A stretch of 64,000 bases of DNA, taken from the NCBI RefSeq assembly GCF_026242195.1, contig NZ_RKLV01000008.1, positions 44,896-108,895 of the forward strand, written 5' to 3'. Below, piece after piece: positions 53,869-60,741 of this stretch. The DNA comes from Halorutilus salinus (GTDB lineage: Archaea; Halobacteriota; Halobacteria; Halobacteriales; Halorutilaceae). The position numbers were made by a program, and so were the translations under genes. A model generated the notes under the pieces. The model was not told the origin of the DNA and searched no databases. It saw only the letters and a list, made by a program, of their open reading frames with translations. How positions within the stretch are numbered: position 1 is the stretch's first letter; each line of letters opens with the position of its first letter.

Positions 53869-54897
53869 TCCACGGAGGCGTATCTCCCGCGTTTTTCCTT
53901 TCTTTCCGCCGTAATGGTACTCCGCCTGTATCAGGTTGAGTAGTTCTAGCTGTTTGATGTAGTCGCTCAGCCTTCTATCCGACACTGCCTCTTTTTCGCC
54001 TACGGTTTCTCGGTACTTTTTGTACACATCACCTGTCTGAACCGTTTCCTCACCGGTTGAGGTTAGCTCTTGTATCGAGGTATAGACATGAGTATGGTGT
54101 TCGGTCAGGTCGCCCAGGAGATAATCGACGTACCTTGCCTGGGCGTCGACTTCTACTTCCTTGACGAGGTTCTCGGAGACATGGTCGTCGGTGTTCAACG
54201 CGGCTTCCCTCAGCCAGAACAAACCGACCGTGGCGTTCTGCGTCTTCGAGGCAATGTAGGTTAGAGCATTTTTATGCAGTGACCTTTTCTCCAACGACTT
54301 CTCCGCTCTCTTCTTCAGTATCTCGTAAGCCTGTTTTCCGGTGTATGGCTCTATACTTGCCCTCCGAGGATGTAGCGAACTGTAGGTACGCTCTTCGAGC
54401 ACCGAAGCAGGATCTGCGTGGTTGGAAGACACGACGACCAAGCTAACGTCCTTGGTTCGGGAGAGGTAGTACAGAAGACCGTCACCGTCCTTCTGCAGAA
54501 GAAAGTCCACATCGTCGAGGACGATAACCGTGTTCACGCCCGATACCCTGTCTTGGACCTTCCTCTGAAGCTCGGAGGTATGGTGACCGGTTCCTACCTC
54601 CTCCCGCGATACGTCGCTGTAGATCTGTTTCAACGCCTTGTACTGCGTGTTGTGTAGCTTACAGTCTACGTAGGATGAAGGAGTGGAAGCGGGCAGATCT
54701 TCAAGAGTTTTCCTGGCGAGAAGCGTCTTACCCGTTCCGTTCGGTCCGTGGAGATATAGGTTCTGTTCGGCGTAGTCGGTTATATCGGAGAAGGCTTCTG
54801 TGAGAACCGCCTTCTCCTCCTTGCGGTCTACGAGGTTCTTTGGAGTGTACTCGGGTTTCAGGGGCTGTGGGTCCGAGATTACGTTGTCTCGATTCAT
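53854..54897 (-). CDS. Orc1/Cdc6-type replication initiator
   Basis: This 347-residue AAA+ protein has Walker A GPNGTGKT (51-58), Walker B VIVLDDVDFL near 127, sensor 1 VVVSSNHADP and a C-terminal winged helix (about 255-347, DYIKQLELLNLIQAEYHYG). It is likely the element's own initiator, binding an origin in the adjacent AT-richer region. It is divergent from a second AAA+ gene across 163 bp. Confidence 0.8.
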   Translation of the reverse strand: MNRDNVISDPQPLKPEYTPKNLVDRKEEKAVLTEAFSDITDYAEQNLYLHGPNGTGKTLLARKTLEDLPASTPSSYVDCKLHNTQYKALKQIYSDVSREEVGTGHHTSELQRKVQDRVSGVNTVIVLDDVDFLLQKDGDGLLYYLSRTKDVSLVVVSSNHADPASVLEERTYSSLHPRRASIEPYTGKQAYEILKKRAEKSLEKRSLHKNALTYIASKTQNATVGLFWLREAALNTDDHVSENLVKEVEVDAQARYVDYLLGDLTEHHTHVYTSIQELTSTGEETVQTGDVYKKYRETVGEKEAVSDRRLSDYIKQLELLNLIQAEYHYGGKKGKTREIRLRGLEEI

Positions 54898-55060
54898 AAT
54901 AGGGTAAGAGTGAGAGGTAGGGTTACACCGGTTTATGGTATCCGAGTTTCAGTTGAGAACGGTATTGGCTCCGAGTGTTATATACTAATTCACCCGACCT
55001 ACTCAAGCGAACCACGGTGGTACCCCTCTCTTTTGAATATAACCGAGTAGTTGTATATCG
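54898..55060. other. Intergenic region between the two Orc1/Cdc6-type genes, candidate origin
   Basis: The 163-bp divergent region contains TTACACCGG (54923-54931), also present at 55875-55883 past the second gene, the small palindrome CCACGGTGG, a GTTTCAGTTGAGAAC stretch loosely like an origin recognition box, and several TATA-like runs. The evidence for an origin is positional; no clear ORB repeats are seen. Confidence 0.3.
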
Positions 55061-55867
55061 ATGTTCGACAACGCCACCTCATCCGGTTCCGGAATCCTAC
55101 GCAAGGAAGCCTACCTGACCACCGATTACGAGCCTCAGGATCCTGTAGGACGCGATGCCGAGATAGACAGGATAGCCGACGCGGTCCGTCCTCTGTCCAG
55201 ACGCAGAACCCCCGAGAACCTCTTGGTCTACGGTCCCGCAGGAGTCGGGAAGACGACCTGTGTCAAACACGTCCTCGATAACCTCGATCAGAACACGTCT
55301 GTCAAGACCATCTACATCAACTGCTGGCAGTACAACACACGAAGCTCACTCCTCACCGAACTACTCATAGAACTCGGATATCCGGCACCACGGAAAGGAA
55401 AACCCGTGGACGAACTCCTTTCGAAAATCTCTGAGTGGTTAGACAAGAACCGAGGGGTAGCCGTTGCCCTCGACGAGTTCGATCAGCTTGACGACCAGAC
55501 CGAGGTAATCTACGACCTACAGATGCTCAACGAGGAAGCCGACAACCCGCTCGGACTACTAATGGTCTCGAACCGCCACCCACGAGCGGTAAAGCTCGAT
55601 CCGCGAAGCCAGAGCCGGTTGAACTGTCAGACACTCGAATTCAAGCCGTATACTGCTCCGCAGCTGGTGGAGATCTTGGAAAAACGTGTTGAGAAGGCTT
55701 TCCGACCTGGTACAGTGCCTAACGAAGTCCTGGAAGAGATCGCTGAGTACGTGGCAGATAACAGCGGTGACTGTAGGGAGTCTCTCCAGATTTTACTGAG
55801 ATTAGGTAGGAAGGCAGATAGAGAAAATAGACAGAAGATAGAAGCTAGTCACCTCATGAAGAAATAG
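55061..55867 (+). CDS. Cdc6-like AAA+ ATPase lacking a C-terminal winged helix
   Basis: This 268-residue protein opens like an Orc1/Cdc6 (LTTDYEPQDPVGRDAEIDRIADAVRPL), with Walker A GPAGVGKT (58-65), Walker B VALDEFDQL near 137 and sensor 1 MVSNRHP. It ends after the lid domain, so the usual winged-helix DNA-binding domain of about 100 residues is absent. No downstream frame restores it. It may act as an accessory or regulatory ATPase of the initiator, or be a truncated remnant. Confidence 0.75.
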   Translation: MFDNATSSGSGILRKEAYLTTDYEPQDPVGRDAEIDRIADAVRPLSRRRTPENLLVYGPAGVGKTTCVKHVLDNLDQNTSVKTIYINCWQYNTRSSLLTELLIELGYPAPRKGKPVDELLSKISEWLDKNRGVAVALDEFDQLDDQTEVIYDLQMLNEEADNPLGLLMVSNRHPRAVKLDPRSQSRLNCQTLEFKPYTAPQLVEILEKRVEKAFRPGTVPNEVLEEIAEYVADNSGDCRESLQILLRLGRKADRENRQKIEASHLMKK

Positions 55868-55904
55868 ATTTCAATTACACCGGGTTATAATTTCTCAGAT
55901 TCCT

Positions 55905-55919
55905 ATTACGCGGCGTAAT
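55905..55919. repeat. Perfect palindrome ATTACGC-G-GCGTAAT
   Basis: A 15-bp inverted repeat with 7-bp arms in the non-coding right end of the element, 38 nt after the Cdc6-like gene stop. It could be an operator or an initiator/recombinase site; it is too short for an RNA terminator without a T run. Confidence 0.5.
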
Positions 55920-56134
55920 CGATTCGGTAAGTAATGAGCTAGACAAATTCAGTATAACCTATCTAAGCCTGAAGCTTATGACGCGGGTTTTTATAAAGTA
56001 ACGGCATGTAATACCAGCTGAGGAAACCCGGAAGCCAGCGAGGAAGAATACCAGACGTAGAAGGGTTAAGCGAGAAACGCCGAATCAGAAATAAGCTCTG
56101 AGCGGGAAAACATTTCGTAAAATCGCAAGAAAGC

Positions 56135-56153
56135 GCGGGGTTCAAAACCCCGC
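56135..56153. repeat. Hairpin abutting attR with T-arm-like sequence
   Basis: GCGGGGTTCAAAACCCCGC forms an 8-bp stem ending exactly at the attR edge. Read as 6 bp plus 7-nt loop (TTCAAAA) it mimics a tRNA T-arm. It lies on the element side of the junction. Confidence 0.5.
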
Positions 56154-56195
56154 CTTCCCAAGCTCATAGCCCGGGTTCAATTCCCGGTCGGCGCA
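56154..56195 (+). repeat. attR: duplicate of the tRNA-Gly 3' part
   Basis: Identical over 42 bp to 49450-49491. It lacks the tRNA 5' half and so is not a functional tRNA gene. Confidence 0.9.
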
Positions 56196-56324
56196 CTGAG
56201 CGAACGGAGTGAGCGAAGGAGCAGAGCAGGAATTGAACAGTGAGCGACGGAGGAGCGACCGGGTTCAGTTCCCCGTCGGCGCGGGGGGTTAGGCAACGAA
56301 CAAACAGACCGACGGAACCCCGTT
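56196..56324. repeat. Host-side repeat remnants and a second tRNA-Gly 3' fragment
   Basis: The stretch holds GAGCGAACGGAGTGAGCGAA-type repeat sequence like the array before tRNA-Gly. At 56259-56282 lies a 24-bp fragment matching the tRNA-Gly 3' end at 22 positions. It looks like an older attachment site left by a previous integration. No gene is seen. Confidence 0.55.
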
Positions 56325-56558
56325 TCAGCCGTCTTCGGTGATATAGATAGACAGTACGTAGATAACAACCGACGGTATGAGTAGACCGAAAGAGACGAAG
56401 CTGGCGACGGCGATATACGCCGACGGTATGAGGGAGCTGTTGAACGCGGTCAGAAGCAGACCGAATCCGAGTACGGGCAGGAGGACGGCGACCGCGGCAT
56501 GCTGGAACGGCGATAGAGCCTTGAACCATCCGAAGACGTTTCCGAAACCCATGCGCAT
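56325..56558 (-). CDS. Small membrane protein
   Basis: This 77-residue protein has two membrane helices (about 18-40 and 46-72), with an ATG two codons downstream as alternative start. No family recognised. It follows the HTH/membrane gene pair on the same strand after 42 nt and may share its transcript. Confidence 0.55.
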   Translation of the reverse strand: MRMGFGNVFGWFKALSPFQHAAVAVLLPVLGFGLLLTAFNSSLIPSAYIAVASFVSFGLLIPSVVIYVLSIYITEDG

Positions 56559-56600
56559 AGGTGGTTTTTCTCCGGCTTAAGGGTTCTTTTTCGGTGCCCG

Positions 56601-56894
56601 CTACTTCGCCGTCGTCCATGTTAGCGCGAGAAGGGCGACTAGCTGAAGCCCGCGGAGAAAGACGACGACGCGTTGAGCCGTCGGACTCGTTGCGTACAGC
56701 ATCTCCATGCTGAAGTAGAAGTATATCGCCGCGAGGTTCTCCGCCGAGAGAGCGACGGCGAATATAACCAGACCGAGTATATGCGGCGATCTGAACTTTG
56801 TGTAGTTTGATATCCATATGTAGCTCAGCGCGCCGAGTAGGACGAGGTTAACGCCGGAGACGACGACGGTTACGAACGTCCACGTCTCCATCAT
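56601..56894 (-). CDS. Small membrane protein paired with a winged-helix regulator (DUF7521-like)
   Basis: This 97-residue protein has three hydrophobic segments (about 5-26, 38-58, 74-94). It overlaps the stop of the upstream winged-helix gene (ATGA). Haloarchaea often carry such pairs of an ArsR-like regulator and a small membrane protein; I associate the latter with DUF7521 but am not certain. Function unknown, possibly a membrane signal sensor. Confidence 0.6.
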   Translation of the reverse strand: MMETWTFVTVVVSGVNLVLLGALSYIWISNYTKFRSPHILGLVIFAVALSAENLAAIYFYFSMEMLYATSPTAQRVVVFLRGLQLVALLALTWTTAK

Positions 56895-57172
56895 AGACCG
56901 TCCACCTCGCTCACTATCTCCTCGAAGCTGTCGCGGTTCTCCTCGAACCTGTCGGTGAGGAAGTACATCTCACCGTAGTCGTTGCCACCGGACTCTACGA
57001 TCCCGTATTCCTCTAACATCTCTATATGGTGCCTAACCGTCTTGTAGTCAAGGTCGAGGCTCTCCGATAGCCTGTTCGCGTTCTTGGGGCGGTCGTCGAG
57101 CGACCGTATTATACGCGCCCGGTTCTCGCCGCCGCGTGTTCCGGCGAGCAGGTACCAGAGAGCCTGTTCCAT
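56891..57172 (-). CDS. Winged-helix (ArsR-like) transcriptional regulator
   Basis: The 93-residue form starts at ATG 57172 (MEQALWYLLAGTRGGENRARIIRSL); the longer open frame runs into the opposite reading of the next gene and is not acidic. The winged helix spans about 15-75 (PKNANRLSESLDLDYKTVRHHIEMLEEYGIVES). It is the first gene of a unit with one or two small membrane proteins. Confidence 0.78.
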   Translation of the reverse strand: MEQALWYLLAGTRGGENRARIIRSLDDRPKNANRLSESLDLDYKTVRHHIEMLEEYGIVESGGNDYGEMYFLTDRFEENRDSFEEIVSEVDGL

Positions 57173-57221
57173 CCGGTACGACTTCCTCGCGCGTTGCAAT
57201 AAAACCGCACGCTCTCCGGCG

Positions 57222-58772
57222 TCAGACCTCGCGCGATACCCATCCCGACGGACCCGACGGGAACCTGTCGCGTTCCTCCTCAGGCTGGAGGTTCCCGTTT
57301 CCGTCGCGTGCACGCACGGTGACCGTATCGCCGTCCTCGCCGTCGAAATCGTACACCCACTGCCGCCAGACATCCTCGCCGTACGGCGTCTGTCCCGTCG
57401 CCTCAGGCGGTTCGCCCGCGGTTTCGGGTAGGGGTTCGGAGAGCGTCGCCTCGTTCCACGTCTCTTCACCGTCGGTCGAAACCTCGACAGCCTCTATACC
57501 CCGCGTCCCTGCGTATGCGTGACCCGCGACCTGTTTGCGCCCATCGGGGAGATCGTTGACGGCGTGTAGCTTGGCGACGGTGATGACGGGTCCGGTTCCC
57601 TGCCATCCGCGCTCCTCCCAGTACCCCGTCGCCTCCTCGTCGAGAACCTCTATCTCGGTTATCCATTTGACGTTTATCTCACCCCAGTGACCGGGTATGA
57701 GTGCGCGCGCCGGATAGCCGTGTTTGCGTGGAAGCGCGTCGCCGTTCATACCGTATGCGAGGAATCCGTCGCGTGTCGCGTCGATGGGGAACTCCTCGTA
57801 GTAGCCGTCGGAGGCGCGGAGCATGACGCAGTCGCAGTCGCCGCCCGGATTCGCGCGTTCGATTATCTCCCAGAGAGGCACGCCCGTCCAGAGGGCGTTG
57901 TCCATCTTACGTCCGTTCAACGTCTCACCGACGCACCGGAGCGTGCTGAAACGGTGGCTCGCCTCCTTGGAGGTGAGCTCGTCGTAGGTCACGGTTATCT
58001 CCTCCTCGACCTCGCCCGTGACTGTGAGCGTCCATTCCGACTCGTCGACGTTGGGATCCACGGAGTTTATATCGACGCCGTAGAAGCCGTCGCTCACGAG
58101 CGGTTCGAGTCCTTCGACACCCAGAGAACGTTCGTCGGCTTTGGACAGAAGCTCCTCAGCCTCCTTAGCCTCAGAGGTCGACAGACCGATCTCGCCGAGC
58201 GTCTCCGTCCCCGTGCTTCGGGAGCCGAGGAGGTACGAGAAGACGGACAGGCTCCCTACGCCCGCCGCCGTGCCCAGTACCTCCCTGCGTCCGTGGGGTT
58301 CGCCCTTCGTCTCCGGGTATCTGCGTAGGAACTCTGCGAAAACGACGACGCCCGCGGGCGGAACCGCCGCGCCGAATGCGAGAGCCGGTGCGCCCGTGAG
58401 ACCGTAAGCCGTCGCCCACGAGAGGAGGAGTGTGAAGATCGCACCCGCGGCTGGGGTGCGACGTGAGACGGCGGTACCGAGAAGACCGAAGGAGCCGAAG
58501 ACGGCGACGCCTACGGCGAAAGCCATGAGCAGGTTGAGGCTCTGACCGAGGTCACCGAGAACCGTAATGGCGAAGTTGACCGCCGCGTCGGGCATGACCG
58601 CGGTCAGAAAGCTCTCTATCGGCGCGACTACGAACCCGCCTGTGAAGCCGGCTGAGGCGTACGAGCCTGCGAGAGCCGAAGCGCCCGCAAGCGCCGCGAC
58701 CGCACCCGTCGGAACCAAACGGAGTAAACGTTCTACGGTACCGGATTCGTCCACCACCGTGTCACCTCGCAC
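57222..58772 (-). CDS. Membrane-anchored sulfite-oxidase-family molybdopterin oxidoreductase
   Basis: This 516-residue protein has four to five N-terminal membrane helices (about 17-155), then an Arg-containing segment and hydrophobic stretch (GRREVLGTAAGVGSLSVFSYLLG). The Mo-pterin domain (about 210-400) has the Cys ligand in FSTLRCVGETLNGRKMDNALWTGVPL and HGYPARALIPGHWGEINVKW. A C-terminal dimerisation domain follows. The fused membrane part could anchor or link to quinones. It is a second Mo enzyme served by the molybdenum region 17 kb away. Substrate unknown. Confidence 0.85.
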   Translation of the reverse strand: MRGDTVVDESGTVERLLRLVPTGAVAALAGASALAGSYASAGFTGGFVVAPIESFLTAVMPDAAVNFAITVLGDLGQSLNLLMAFAVGVAVFGSFGLLGTAVSRRTPAAGAIFTLLLSWATAYGLTGAPALAFGAAVPPAGVVVFAEFLRRYPETKGEPHGRREVLGTAAGVGSLSVFSYLLGSRSTGTETLGEIGLSTSEAKEAEELLSKADERSLGVEGLEPLVSDGFYGVDINSVDPNVDESEWTLTVTGEVEEEITVTYDELTSKEASHRFSTLRCVGETLNGRKMDNALWTGVPLWEIIERANPGGDCDCVMLRASDGYYEEFPIDATRDGFLAYGMNGDALPRKHGYPARALIPGHWGEINVKWITEIEVLDEEATGYWEERGWQGTGPVITVAKLHAVNDLPDGRKQVAGHAYAGTRGIEAVEVSTDGEETWNEATLSEPLPETAGEPPEATGQTPYGEDVWRQWVYDFDGEDGDTVTVRARDGNGNLQPEEERDRFPSGPSGWVSREV

Positions 58773-58940
58773 CGTACGGCTGAGGCTTCTTGAACAGGTT
58801 GTCTTCCATCATGTTCAGACAGACGTTGTTTAGCTTATTATACGTTTCCCGAACTGGTTACGGCTTCTCACCCAACTTCGACCGTGATCCGCCTCGGCAC
58901 CGACCGTAACCGTCGTGAACCACCGTCCCGTACCGCCGTC

Positions 58941-59627
58941 ATGAACGTACGCGAGGAGTTCGACGACTGGGCGCGCGAAGGGCGCGACAGAGGCATGGAG
59001 GAACGGCACCTTAACACGGCGAAGCACGCGCTCGCACGTATTCCTGTGGAGAAGGGCGACTACGTTCTCGACCTCGGAACAGGATCGGGGTATGCACCCC
59101 GCGCGCTACGCGAACGCGGCGCGGGACGCGCGTACGGACTCGACGCCTCACCCGAGATGCTCCGTAACGCGCGCGGCTACACCGACGGCGACGGCGTCGG
59201 CTACGTACGCGGCGACTTCGAGCATCTACCGTTCGACGACGGCGTGTTCGACGGTGTCTTTTCGATGGAGGCATTCTACTACGCACGCGACCCTCTCGAC
59301 GCTCTCGCCGAGGTACGCCGCGTTCTCCGACCCGGCGGTACGTTCTACTGCGCGGTCAACTTCTTCGAGGAGAGCGAGACGACGCACCGATGGCAGGAGA
59401 AGGTCGATGTCGGTATGACGCTCTGGAGCCGCGCGGAGTACCGCGAAGCCTTCCGCGAAGCCGGCTTCTACGTCGCGTCTCAGGATCACATCCCCGACAG
59501 AGAGGTCGAGATACCGCCTGCTGATGAGTTCCCGACGGACGACTGGGAGAGCCGCGAGGCGATGGTCGACCGTTATAGACGTTGGGGAACGCTTCTTACA
59601 GTAGGCGTTTCCGCAGAGAACGAGTAA
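58941..59627 (+). CDS. Class I SAM-dependent methyltransferase (UbiE/methyltransf_11 type)
   Basis: The 228-residue form from ATG 58941 (MNVREEFDDWAREGRDRGME) has motif I YVLDLGTGSGYAPRAL (about 41-56), GLDASPEML and LPFDDGVFDGVFSMEAFYYARDPLDALAEVRRVLRPGG. Substrate unknown. The last codons and stop (GTLLTVGVSAENE) are repeated in tandem downstream, see repeat entry. Confidence 0.82.
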   Translation: MNVREEFDDWAREGRDRGMEERHLNTAKHALARIPVEKGDYVLDLGTGSGYAPRALRERGAGRAYGLDASPEMLRNARGYTDGDGVGYVRGDFEHLPFDDGVFDGVFSMEAFYYARDPLDALAEVRRVLRPGGTFYCAVNFFEESETTHRWQEKVDVGMTLWSRAEYREAFREAGFYVASQDHIPDREVEIPPADEFPTDDWESREAMVDRYRRWGTLLTVGVSAENE

Positions 59628-59783
59628 CACGAGTGACCGTGGGGAACGCTTCTCACCGTAGGCGTTTCCACAGAGAACGAGTAGACACGAGTGACCGTGG
59701 GGAACGCTCCTGACCGTAGGCGTTTCCGCAGAGAACGAGTAACACGAGTGACCGTGGGGCACGCTTCCGACCGTACGCGTCGC
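59584..59783 (+). repeat. Tandem 57-bp duplication of the methyltransferase gene 3' end
   Basis: Units begin with GGGGAACGC at 59584, 59641 and 59699, and a decayed one with GGGGCACGC at 59756 (spacing 57, 58, 57). The first unit encodes the last 13 residues plus stop of the methyltransferase; the others repeat this coding tail and its downstream bases with a few substitutions. Confidence 0.8.
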
Positions 59784-59838
59784 ATCTTGTGCTCTTGGGC
59801 TTAGGCTTAAGTCGAACCGGTGACAACCGGTGTAGTAG

Positions 59839-60741
59839 ATGGACAGAAAGAAGCTGATACTCGGTACCGTTCTCTGTCTGGTTCTCGTAGGCGCTCTTTC
59901 GGGATGCGTGGGTCCGACGCAGGACAGTAACAACACGAGCACCGACGGCGCAGGAGCCGGGGGTACGGCGACCGACGGCGGTGGCGAAGACAACGGTGGT
60001 ACGGACGGCGGTGCGCCCGTCGAGGAGGTAGACGTCGACACGTCGAACATGTCCGCCGAATGCGACGTACAGGGAAGCGTCATAACGCCGGAGCAGACAC
60101 AGGGCGTCGACAGCCTCTACTCACGTATCGGTCCCCCGTTCGACGCGAGACAGGCTGAGGCGATGCTCCACCGCGAGCTAAACCAGCTACGTGAGACCCA
60201 CGGAAACGACAGCATAGAGCCGCTTCTCTGTGACCCCAACCTGCGCGAGATAGCGCAGGAGCACAGTAGGGTGATGGAGAAGCTTGAGTTCGTGCGCTCG
60301 GAGGTACCCGACGACAAGATGCCTGAGGACACGAACATCTCCACAAACCCCGAGTACGGCAACCTGAGCGTCCGTTACGGTGGTGTCTGTAGGGAGGTAA
60401 CCGAGTCGTACGGAAGATGGCTCTACCAGCGTAACAAGGATATCGGCTGGGAAGGCGACGATCTGCCCTTGACACAGAGGGAGAAGGTCGACGTTATAGC
60501 CGATCACGAGGAACTCGTACGTGACATGCGCGGTGTCTGGTTCAGCGACAGAGCGAACCTGACACCCCCGCTTACCGTAGCCAAGCTACGTATCGTCAAC
60601 GACGGACAGAGCTTGGAGGAGGCGACCGGAAACAAGGAAAGCATGGGGTACCTGACCAACGCTAACTACACGCGTCAGGGTATAGGCATGCATATAGACC
60701 GTCAGACGCGCGAGGTCTACGTAACTCAGGTTCTGTGCTAA
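59839..60741 (+). CDS. CAP/SCP-domain-like lipoprotein
   Basis: This 300-residue exported protein has a Sec-type signal (MDRKKLILGTVLCLVLVGALSGC) with lipobox Cys23 and a Gly/Thr/Asp-rich linker to about 70. The C-terminal part resembles CAP/SCP domains: MLHRELNQLRETHGNDSIEPLLCDPNLREIAQEHSRVM near 110-148 and QGIGMHIDRQTREVYVTQVLC at the end. Acid-rich and surface exposed. Role unknown. A GCTTAAG box about 27 nt upstream supports the start. Confidence 0.72.
   Translation: MDRKKLILGTVLCLVLVGALSGCVGPTQDSNNTSTDGAGAGGTATDGGGEDNGGTDGGAPVEEVDVDTSNMSAECDVQGSVITPEQTQGVDSLYSRIGPPFDARQAEAMLHRELNQLRETHGNDSIEPLLCDPNLREIAQEHSRVMEKLEFVRSEVPDDKMPEDTNISTNPEYGNLSVRYGGVCREVTESYGRWLYQRNKDIGWEGDDLPLTQREKVDVIADHEELVRDMRGVWFSDRANLTPPLTVAKLRIVNDGQSLEEATGNKESMGYLTNANYTRQGIGMHIDRQTREVYVTQVLC

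Larger units (their letters stand above)
55868..56153. other. Non-coding right end of the integrated element
   Basis: These 286 bases are AT-richer and have no convincing gene. They contain TTACACCGG (55875-55883), a perfect palindrome (55905-55919) and a hairpin touching attR (56135-56153). The position at the element end fits integrase or host-factor binding sites or an origin flank. Confidence 0.4.
49450..56195. mobile_element. Integrated element in tRNA-Gly(CCC)
   Basis: A perfect 42-bp direct repeat of the tRNA-Gly 3' part bounds 6.7 kb. Inside are a tyrosine-integrase locus next to the tRNA end, an MNT/HEPN gene pair, a second toxin-antitoxin-like pair, a coiled-coil protein, and two Orc1/Cdc6-type ATPases with an AT-richer intergenic region. 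This is the makeup of archaeal integrative plasmids or plasmid-like proviruses. No capsid, terminase or conjugation genes are visible, so a plasmid-derived element is most likely. The integrase is broken, suggesting it is now fixed. Confidence 0.85.
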
